64,000 nt of DNA from DTPS01 sp049591295 (lineage in GTDB: Bacteria > Acidobacteriota > UBA4820 > DSQY01). A program made the translations under genes and the position numbers. This document shows, piece after piece, positions 58,428 through 64,000 of this stretch. How positions within the stretch are numbered: position 1 is the stretch's first letter; the number at the start of each line of letters is the position of its first letter. The DNA lies in the NCBI GenBank assembly GCA_049591295.1, contig JBAWEQ010000066.1, forward strand, positions 1 through 64,000, given 5' to 3'. Under the pieces are notes generated by a model, which saw nothing but the letters and a program-made list of their open reading frames with translations, ran no database searches and had not been told where the DNA came from.

Positions 58428-58642
58428 TGGTGGACCGCGGGGGACTCGAACCTGCGCGGCCTAGAAGCCTCGCCGCTCGCGGGACTCGCGGCTGCGTTTC
58501 AAGGCCGCCCACGGTTCCCGGGGCGGGTCCCTCGGCTTGCCCCGCACTGCTGCGAACGCTCGCTCTTCGCTCGCGTTCTCGCGGCGGGGCTACGCCGTCT
58601 CCCGCCCTTCTCGTCCCCGGCTCTTCTTTGTGGGATGACCCT
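58428..58642 (-). repeat. 215-bp tandem repeat copying the tRNA-Lys 3' end, copy 1
   Basis: Starts with a degenerate copy of the last 26 bases of the tRNA-Lys gene (T-arm 3' half, acceptor strand, CCA), then 189 bases of non-coding, inverted-repeat-rich sequence. It differs from copy 2 at about 6 of 215 positions (about 97 percent identity). Periodic start points are 58428, 58643 and 58858. Confidence 0.85.
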
Positions 58643-58857
58643 TGGTGGACCGCCGGGGACTCGAACCCGCGCGGCCTAGAAGCCTCGCCGCTCGCGGGAC
58701 TCGCGGCTGCGTTTCAAGGCCGCCCACGGTTCCCGGGGCGGGTCCCTCGGCTTGCCGCACACCGCTGCGAACGCTCGCTCTTCGCTCGCGTTCTCGCGGC
58801 GGGGCTACGCCGTTTCCCGCCCTTCTCGTCCCCGGCTCTTCTTTGTGGGATGACCCT
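58643..58857 (-). repeat. 215-bp tandem repeat copying the tRNA-Lys 3' end, copy 2
   Basis: Begins with an exact 26-base copy of the tRNA-Lys 3' terminus including CCA, followed by the same 189-base spacer, and ends precisely at the CCA of the intact tRNA gene. Open frames through it (both strands) are by-products of the high GC and carry no known domain. Confidence 0.85.
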
Positions 58858-58933
58858 TGGTGGACCGCCGGGGACTCGAACCCCGAACCAACGGATTAAG
58901 AGTCCGCTGCTCTACCGATTGAGCTAGCGGTCC
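58858..58933 (-). tRNA. tRNA-Lys (CTT)
   Basis: 76 nucleotides, cloverleaf complete: acceptor GGACCGC/GCGGTCC, D-arm GCTC/GAGC, anticodon stem GCGGA/TCCGT with loop CTCTTAA (anticodon CTT), T-arm CGGGG/CCCCG with TTCGAGT, and encoded CCA. Identity Lys, decoding AAG. Its 3' flank carries two 215-bp repeats of its own 3' end. Confidence 0.96.
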
Positions 58934-58940
58934 GCCCGGT

Positions 58941-58968
58941 ATTATATCTATTTTCAGTTCGGTGTCAA
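58941..58968 (-). promoter_or_regulatory. Consensus promoter of tRNA-Lys
   Basis: Minus strand TTGACA (58968-58963), 16-base spacer, TATAAT (58946-58941). Both hexamers are perfect. Transcription would start within a few bases of the mature tRNA 5' end. Confidence 0.9.
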
Positions 58969-59026
58969 CCAGAATGGGCCTGGAGCCGGAGGTAGAGCGG
59001 CGGCGGGCGCTGAAATGCTGGCTGGG

Positions 59027-60088
59027 TCAGCAGGACGGGCGCTCCGCCCTCTCCACGGATTGCCACCGCGCGGTCGGAAAGGCATCCACCTCGGGTGGAG
59101 CGGCCACGTGGGAGCTCAGAAAATCCAGCGCCCGAAAGGCCACCATGGCGGCATTGTCCATGCAGAGGCCCGGGCTGGGGAAGGCCGCCGGAAGCCCCAG
59201 CTCCTCACCCAGCGAGAGAAGGCGGGTCCGGAGCAGCGAGTTGCAGGCCACGCCGCCAGCCATGGTGAGGGATCGGGGCTTCAGCAGGAGGGCGGCCTGC
59301 TTCATGCGCTGCAGCAGGTGGTCCACCACTCTCTTCTGAAAGGAGGCGATGAGGTCATACTCCCAGGCCGGCAACTGATCGAGATCGCTGGCGGCGCCGG
59401 GCATCAGCGCGCGGGTTCGGAGATAGTGAAGGGCGGCGGTTTTCAGCCCGGAAAAGGAATAGTCCAACGAACCGGCGCTCATTTTCGGGAGCGAGAAAGC
59501 CACGGCCTTCGGGTTTCCTCGCGGCGCGAGGTGATCCAACACGGGTCCGCCCGGATAGGGCAGGTGGAGGTGTTTGGCCAGCTTGTCGAGTGCTTCGCCC
59601 GCCGCATCGTCCCTGGTTCCTGCCACGAGCCTGGTCTGCCGCGGAGAGCCGCAGAAGAACAGGTGTGAGTGGCCCCCGGAGACGGCGAGGGAGAGGGAAG
59701 GGTAAGGAAGGGTCGGGTGCTCGATCCAGGGCGAGCGCAGGTGGGCCTCCACGTGGTTGACGGTGAAGAGCGGAAGACCGAGCCCCCACGCGAGGGCCTT
59801 GGCGTAGGAGAGGCCGACCAGGAGGCTTCCCAGCAGTCCCGGCCCTGCGGTCGCGGCCACGACGGAGAGATCGCCCTGTTCAACGCCGGCCTTGGCCAGG
59901 GCCGCGCGGACGGTTTCCGGTAGGTTCTCCAGGTGATGTCGGCTGGCCAGCTCGGGGACCACGCCGCCGTAGGGAGCGTGAACCTCCAACTGGGAGGAGA
60001 CCACGCTGCACAACACGCGCCCGTCGTCCGTCAGGACGGCAGCGGAGGTGTCGTCGCAGGAGGTCTCGATGCCGAGGATCAGGCTCAT
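59027..60088 (-). CDS. tsaD: tRNA N6-adenosine threonylcarbamoyltransferase TsaD
   Basis: 353 residues of the Kae1/TsaD ASKHA family: ILGIETSCDDTSAAV, VVPELASRHHLENL, TAGPGLLGSLLVGL, the metal-binding HVEAH, LAVSGGHSHLF, and the C-terminal GGVACNSLLR. Transfers threonylcarbamoyl to A37 of ANN-decoding tRNAs. ATG overlaps the mtnA stop (ATGA). Confidence 0.95.
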   Translation of the reverse strand: MSLILGIETSCDDTSAAVLTDDGRVLCSVVSSQLEVHAPYGGVVPELASRHHLENLPETVRAALAKAGVEQGDLSVVAATAGPGLLGSLLVGLSYAKALAWGLGLPLFTVNHVEAHLRSPWIEHPTLPYPSLSLAVSGGHSHLFFCGSPRQTRLVAGTRDDAAGEALDKLAKHLHLPYPGGPVLDHLAPRGNPKAVAFSLPKMSAGSLDYSFSGLKTAALHYLRTRALMPGAASDLDQLPAWEYDLIASFQKRVVDHLLQRMKQAALLLKPRSLTMAGGVACNSLLRTRLLSLGEELGLPAAFPSPGLCMDNAAMVAFRALDFLSSHVAAPPEVDAFPTARWQSVERAERPSC

Positions 60089-61143
60089 GAAGGCGCCTTG
60101 GCCAGAAACCTGGAGACGGTGTCCGCATTCACCGAATGAATGGGGCCCTCTTCCGTGAGGATGGCGTGAATCAGGTCGTGGGGCGTCACGTCGAAGGCGG
60201 GGTTCACGGCCTTCACCCCGTCCGGGGCCAAGCGCCGGCCTGCCAGTGACAGCACTTCGTCCTGAGCCCTTTGCTCGATGGGAATGGCCGAGCCGTCGGG
60301 AGCGGCCGGGTCAAAGGTACTGCGGGGCGCGGCCACCAGGAAGGGTATCCCGTGGTGGCGGGCCAGAACCGCCAGGGAGAAGGTGCCTATCTTATTCGCC
60401 GTGTCGCCGTTGGCGGCGATGCGGTCCGCTCCCACCACGACCACGCTCACCCTGCCTTGGGCCATGAGCGCCCCGGCCGCGTTGTCGCACAGCAGAGTCA
60501 CCGGAATGTGATCCTCATGCAGCTCCCAGGCGGTGAGGCGTGCGCCCTGCAGAAAGGGGCGGGTCTCGTCGGCAAAGACGCCTGCCAGCTTGCCCGCCTC
60601 GTGTGCCGCTCGGACCACGCCCAAGGCGGTCCCGTATCCTCCCGTGGCGAGCGCCCCCGCATTGCAGTGGGTGAGGATGGTCGCCCCTTGGGGTACGAAG
60701 GGAAGGCCCGCGCGCCCGATAGCCCGGCAGGCGGCGATGTCGTCCCTGTGGATCTGCACCGCCTCGTCCTCGAGGGCCTGGGCGATGTCCTCGCCTTCGG
60801 CACCGCTCTTCGACAGGTCCTGCGCCAGATGGACCATGCGGTCCACGGCCCAGACTAGGTTCACGGCGGTGGGGCGGGCCTGCCTGAGGATATCGGCGTC
60901 CCTGAGGATCTGCCGTCGCGCCTCTCTGGGATCTTGAGCCTTCGCGGCCTGTGCGGCGGACAGGACCATGGCGTACGCCGCCGTGACGCCTATGGCGGGG
61001 GCGCCGCGCACGACCATGTTCCGGATGGCTTCCGCCACGGCCTCCGCGCGATCGTACTCCTCGAAGCGAACCTCAAGCGGGAGGAGTCGCTGGTCCATGA
61101 GGCGCAGCGTTCGACGCTCCGTCCAGCAGATGTGGGCCTGCAT
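60085..61143 (-). CDS. mtnA: S-methyl-5-thioribose-1-phosphate isomerase
   Basis: 352 residues of the eIF2B-like aldose isomerase family. NMVVRGAPAIGVTAAYAMVL, ILTHCNAGALATGGYGTALG (catalytic Cys), GADRIAANGDTANKIGT and PRSTFD are intact. It acts in the methionine salvage pathway. The 15-base gap after the small CcmF-linked gene suggests co-transcription with the ccm genes. eIF2B-like ribose-1,5-bisphosphate isomerases are related, but motif GADRIAANGD favours MtnA. Confidence 0.92.
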   Translation of the reverse strand: MQAHICWTERRTLRLMDQRLLPLEVRFEEYDRAEAVAEAIRNMVVRGAPAIGVTAAYAMVLSAAQAAKAQDPREARRQILRDADILRQARPTAVNLVWAVDRMVHLAQDLSKSGAEGEDIAQALEDEAVQIHRDDIAACRAIGRAGLPFVPQGATILTHCNAGALATGGYGTALGVVRAAHEAGKLAGVFADETRPFLQGARLTAWELHEDHIPVTLLCDNAAGALMAQGRVSVVVVGADRIAANGDTANKIGTFSLAVLARHHGIPFLVAAPRSTFDPAAPDGSAIPIEQRAQDEVLSLAGRRLAPDGVKAVNPAFDVTPHDLIHAILTEEGPIHSVNADTVSRFLAKAPS

Positions 61144-61158
61144 TGGACCCCCCCGGTT

Positions 61159-61389
61159 CTACCGCTTGGATTCCGTCTCCAGGAAGTTCTGGATGTCCTT
61201 CAGGTCGGAAGCCTGGATCTTCTGGAGCTCCAAATCCGTTGTCAGCTCCCTCACGGAGCGGTCCACGGCATCCTGGATCTGGTCTGTCGAGCGCGCCTGG
61301 GAAATCTCCTTGGGCTCTCCAAAGAGGGGTGCGAGGACCCATCCGAAGGCGGCCACGGCTACTACGAGGCTGAGCAGGGTCCCGACCAT
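61159..61389 (-). CDS. Small membrane protein coupled to ccmF
   Basis: 76 residues starting MVGTLLSLVVAVAAFGWVLAPL: one N-terminal transmembrane helix, then a charged helical segment to the end (DLELQKIQASDLKDIQNFLETES). The ATG shares one base with the ccmF stop (TGATG). It resembles the N-terminal part of CcmI, the apocytochrome chaperone subunit, with the TPR part absent. Identification as CcmI-like is inferred from the layout and position. Confidence 0.6.
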   Translation of the reverse strand: MVGTLLSLVVAVAAFGWVLAPLFGEPKEISQARSTDQIQDAVDRSVRELTTDLELQKIQASDLKDIQNFLETESKR

Positions 61390-63461
61390 CACCAGTTCCT
61401 CATGGGAATGAGGGCGGTGAGGCCGCCCACGAGCAGGAGGACTCCGCCCAGCCAGAGCCACGCGACCATTGGATTGACGAAGGCGCCTATGGTGGCGCTA
61501 TTGCTGTTCAGGTCGAATCCCGCCAGCAATGTATAGAAATCGCGCATCAGGCCGGAGTGGATGGCGACCTCGTAGGTGGGCTGCTGCGGGTTGGCCGAGT
61601 AGAAGACGCGCATGGGTCTCAGCAGGGCCACCAGCTTGTTCCCGCGGAAGACCTGGAGGTCCGCCCAGATCCGCACGTCATTGACCTTCTGGAGGTCGGC
61701 GTTCAGGTCATCGTGCTTCAAGTCGGCCATTCGGACCACGTAGGGCCCGAAGCGCACGGCATCACCGGGTTTCATGGACTCCTGGTACTCCCTCTGGAAG
61801 GTGGCCGAAAAGGCCACGCCCAGAAAGACGCAGACGATGCCGAGGTGAACCACGTAGCCGCCGTACCGGCGAGGGTTCTCTCGGAAAGGGGAGAGGAGAC
61901 AGGAGAGCTTTCCGGCGCGGCCCATCCGGTGGGCCTGGCGGGCGGTCCGGAAGTACTCCTCCAGGATGATGGCCGAGACGAAGAAGGAGAAGGAGACGCA
62001 GGCGAACAGGTAGATGTAGGTCAGCGGCCGGCCGTGAAAGTCTGCGAGCGAGGCCTGCCCTCCCCTGAGGAAGGCGAAGATGGAGGCTACCAGCGCCGAA
62101 AGGCCGGCCAGGAAGGGAATGGCCAGTTGTTTTTTGTAGCTGGCCCATCCCCCCTTCTTCCACGGCGATACGGAGGCGATCCCCATGACGAGGAGCACCA
62201 TGAGAGCGATGGGGAGGATTCGGGGGTTGTAATACTCGGGGCCTCGATTGAGCTCGTGATGGGTGACCATCCGATAGAAGATGGGGCTGCTCAATCCAAA
62301 GAGGACGACGAAACCGATGAGCCCGAGCAACAGGCTCCCGTAAAGGAACATGCTCTCCCGGCTCCCCGCCGATTCCAGTTCCTGCCCGCTCTTCAACAGC
62401 CCCCGCCTTCGGAGGATCAAGCCGAAACTCAGGATCGCCATGATGGCCATGAAGAGCAGGAAGATGTTGCCGAGCTGGAAGTACCAGGGGATGGAGGGGT
62501 CCTCCTGCCCGAAGGCATGCACCGACTGGAGGATTCCGGAGCGGGTGAGGTAGGTGCCATAGATGGAAAGCAGGAAGGCCATCACGATGAAGAAGACGTT
62601 CCAGAACCGGTAGATGCCCCGCTTCTCCTGCATCAGGAAGGTGTGGAGGAAGGCCGTCCCCATCACCCAGGGCAGGAAGGAGGCGTTCTCCACCGGATCC
62701 CAGGCCCAGTAACCGCCCCAACCCAACTCGATGTAGGCCCAGTAGCCTCCGAGCAGGATGCCGACGCCCAGGGTCATCCAGGCGAAGACCGCCCAGTTGC
62801 GGGCGGAGCGCATCCAGAAGGTGTTCCGTTCTCGGTGGGCGAGGGCCCCGAGGATGAAGGCGAAGGGGATCGCGAATCCCACCAGGCCCGTGTAGAGCAT
62901 GGGAGGGTGGATGGCCATGTAGAAGTTCTGAAGCAGGGGATTGAGGCCGTTGCCCTGCACCCCCTGCATCATCTGGGGTGTATAGGTGGAGACCAGGATG
63001 CCCGCGGAGTCGCGAAGCGGCTCGAAGGGGTTGGTCTTGAAGCTCAGGAGGAAGAGGAAGAACCCCAGGGTCATAAGCAGGATCATGCTGGTGAAGGGCA
63101 GGTGCCTCATGTTGTTCTTCCGGTTGAAGGTGATGGCCAGGGCCGAGAAGATAGCCAGCAGGCCGCACCAGAAGAGGAGGGATCCGTCCATGCCGCCCCA
63201 GAGCGCGGTGATTTTGTAGATCGAGGGCTGGGTGGTGCGGGAATACTCCCACACGTACTTGAGCGTGAAGTCGTTCCTCAGGAGCGCGGCCCAGAGAACG
63301 ATGATGGCCAGCACGACCAGGCCGCAGATGCCGTAGATGGCGTGAAGCGCGCTGCGCAGGTACCGCTCGTCCCGGTTTCTGTAGCTCAGGTACGCGCTGG
63401 CGACGCCCCACACCGAAAGCCCGAAGGCGATGTAGAGGGAGTAGTTGCCCAGAGCGTTCAT
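61389..63461 (-). CDS. ccmF: Cytochrome c heme lyase CcmF
   Basis: 690 residues with about 15 transmembrane segments. The WWD motif is WGGYWAWDPVENASFLPWV (about 237-255), flanked by conserved periplasmic histidines (IHPPMLYTGLVGF). CcmF takes heme from holo-CcmE and attaches it to apocytochrome c in the periplasm. The ATG overlaps the ccmE stop (ATGA). Length is full. Confidence 0.95.
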   Translation of the reverse strand: MNALGNYSLYIAFGLSVWGVASAYLSYRNRDERYLRSALHAIYGICGLVVLAIIVLWAALLRNDFTLKYVWEYSRTTQPSIYKITALWGGMDGSLLFWCGLLAIFSALAITFNRKNNMRHLPFTSMILLMTLGFFLFLLSFKTNPFEPLRDSAGILVSTYTPQMMQGVQGNGLNPLLQNFYMAIHPPMLYTGLVGFAIPFAFILGALAHRERNTFWMRSARNWAVFAWMTLGVGILLGGYWAYIELGWGGYWAWDPVENASFLPWVMGTAFLHTFLMQEKRGIYRFWNVFFIVMAFLLSIYGTYLTRSGILQSVHAFGQEDPSIPWYFQLGNIFLLFMAIMAILSFGLILRRRGLLKSGQELESAGSRESMFLYGSLLLGLIGFVVLFGLSSPIFYRMVTHHELNRGPEYYNPRILPIALMVLLVMGIASVSPWKKGGWASYKKQLAIPFLAGLSALVASIFAFLRGGQASLADFHGRPLTYIYLFACVSFSFFVSAIILEEYFRTARQAHRMGRAGKLSCLLSPFRENPRRYGGYVVHLGIVCVFLGVAFSATFQREYQESMKPGDAVRFGPYVVRMADLKHDDLNADLQKVNDVRIWADLQVFRGNKLVALLRPMRVFYSANPQQPTYEVAIHSGLMRDFYTLLAGFDLNSNSATIGAFVNPMVAWLWLGGVLLLVGGLTALIPMRNW

Positions 63462-63877
63462 GAAGATTCCTTGGGACCCGGCTCAGTGGGGCCGCTGGCC
63501 TTGGACTCGTACTTGGACGGGCATTTCACGATCAGCTCTCGCCCTTCGAACATGTTCTTGGCGTCCATCCGCCCGTCCACCACCACCTCAAGGCCCTGCT
63601 GGAAGGCGTCGGGTATGGCCCCGGAATAGTGGACCGGAATGCTCTGCTTGCCGTCCGTGATGTTGAACCACAGGTTCAGCCTGTCCGGGGACATCTTGAC
63701 GCTGCCGGGCTGGATGGTGCCCTTCAGCCGGACGCGGTCGTCCTGGATCTTGGGATTGGCCAGGAACTGGGACGGATTGTAGTAGAAGACCGGCTTGCTG
63801 TTTCCGGTGCTAGATAGAAAAAAAAGGGCAAGGGCTCCAACCGTGATGATCAGGCCCACTGTCCATTTGACCTTCAT
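63458..63877 (-). CDS. ccmE: Heme chaperone CcmE, Cys-type (CXXXY)
   Basis: 139 residues. N-terminal transmembrane helix (about 5-22), OB-fold domain with VRLKGTIQPGSV and LNLWFNITDG, then EGRELIVKCPSKYE. The classical heme-binding HXXXY is replaced by Cys119-Pro-Ser-Lys-Tyr123. This is the CXXXY form known from Desulfovibrio and archaea, called System I*, in which heme is bound through cysteine. AGGAGG lies upstream of ATG 63877. First gene of the operon. Confidence 0.92.
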   Translation of the reverse strand: MKVKWTVGLIITVGALALFFLSSTGNSKPVFYYNPSQFLANPKIQDDRVRLKGTIQPGSVKMSPDRLNLWFNITDGKQSIPVHYSGAIPDAFQQGLEVVVDGRMDAKNMFEGRELIVKCPSKYESKASGPTEPGPKESS

Positions 63878-63919
63878 GATCAGTCCTCCTAAGGCGCGCT
63901 CCGGCACGGCCGGGGGCCC

Positions 63920-63948
63920 ATTGTATGGCAAAACGGGGCACGCCTCAA
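63920..63948 (-). promoter_or_regulatory. Promoter of the ccmE-ccmF operon
   Basis: Minus strand TTGAGG (63948-63943), 17-base spacer, TACAAT (63925-63920), leader of about 35 bases before the ccmE ATG. Confidence 0.65.
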
Positions 63949-64000
63949 AATATTGCCGCCCCTAGGTTTTTCAGCGGCTCTCATGGGCACTTCTCAGCCT

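Noticed and set aside
58239..58927. Plus-strand open frames through the tRNA-linked repeats (products with GGPPGTRTP-like ends)
   Set aside because: These translate the tRNA 3' end and GC-rich spacer; this kind of frame is a well-known false gene next to tRNAs.
1..64000. CRISPR array, prophage, insertion sequence, riboswitch or replication origin
   Set aside because: I looked for regularly spaced short repeats, transposase or phage genes, recognisable riboswitch cores ahead of biosynthetic genes, and DnaA-box clusters, and found none I could support.

Overview
This window is a GC-rich (roughly two thirds G+C by eye), gene-dense stretch of a Gram-negative chromosome. It carries outer-membrane and periplasmic functions (TolB, Lnt, Mpl, TatAC, CcmEF, a CsgG-like protein) and many regulators typical of large-genome soil or sediment bacteria: PilZ, DUF4388, CHASE2-cyclase and SBBP repeat proteins. 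The mix suggests an Acidobacteriota-like or Myxococcota/Desulfobacterota-like organism. That is inference; no rRNA or other firm taxonomic marker is present.

Layout. 1-3.1 kb: end of an unknown gene, larE, tatA, tatC and a receiver-PilZ protein. 3.2-7.4 kb: a 1392-residue protein built like mammalian soluble adenylyl cyclase (two cyclase domains, ATPase, helical repeats). 7.4-8.4 kb: a small accessory island with a 25-codon ORF behind a perfect Shine-Dalgarno and a possible poly-G-tuned promoter, then a GIY-YIG nuclease gene between two 152-bp copies of a repeat with imperfect terminal inverted repeats. 8.4-14.2 kb: a giant secreted SBBP/PKD/lipase-like protein. 14.4-19.6 kb (minus): recN, tolB, and a PduS-like flavin/Fe-S protein overlapping a tandem-domain microcompartment shell protein. 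19.9-35.1 kb (plus): mpl, three overlapping zinc-ribbon genes of no known function, a long-chain acyl-CoA ligase, recG, lnt, an AsmA/YdbH-like giant, nth, cysK and a second receiver-PilZ protein. 35.3-38.5 kb (minus): ruvA, ruvC, yebC and a PPi-type phosphofructokinase. 38.7-44.6 kb (plus): dedA, tmRNA, then a nickel regulon (NikR operator, nikR, a putative outer-membrane protein, nikMN, nikQ, nikO) and a small membrane protein. 44.7-55.7 kb (minus): HIT protein, HU, ribosomal protein S1, DoxX, DUF192 lipoprotein, pgsA, a CsgG/FlgT/CHASE2-cyclase/LPP20 cluster, a CRP-type regulator and hfq. 55.6-63.9 kb (minus): miaA, a DUF4388 protein, lepB, tRNA-Lys with two tandem 215-bp repeats that reproduce its 3' end, tsaD, mtnA, and ccmF/ccmE of the Cys-type (CXXXY) System I variant.

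Genes that appear to work together. (1) Nickel: NikR, its operator over the promoter, an ECF transporter with a His-rich ATPase tail, and LarE, whose known partner pathway builds a nickel-pincer cofactor. (2) Cyclic AMP: a soluble-type cyclase, a CHASE2 membrane cyclase in an envelope-protein operon, and a nearby CRP protein that keeps the cAMP-contact residues. (3) Recombination and repair: recN, recG, ruvA, ruvC, nth. (4) Envelope: lnt, AsmA/YdbH-like, tolB, mpl, lepB, pgsA, tatAC.

The best candidates for undescribed biology are the GIY-YIG gene bracketed by 152-bp elements, the WGT-motif micropeptide with its poly-G promoter spacer, the 215-bp repeats that copy the tRNA-Lys 3' end (with a related tail after the tmRNA), the three-gene zinc-ribbon cassette, and the lone BMC-T/PduS pair.
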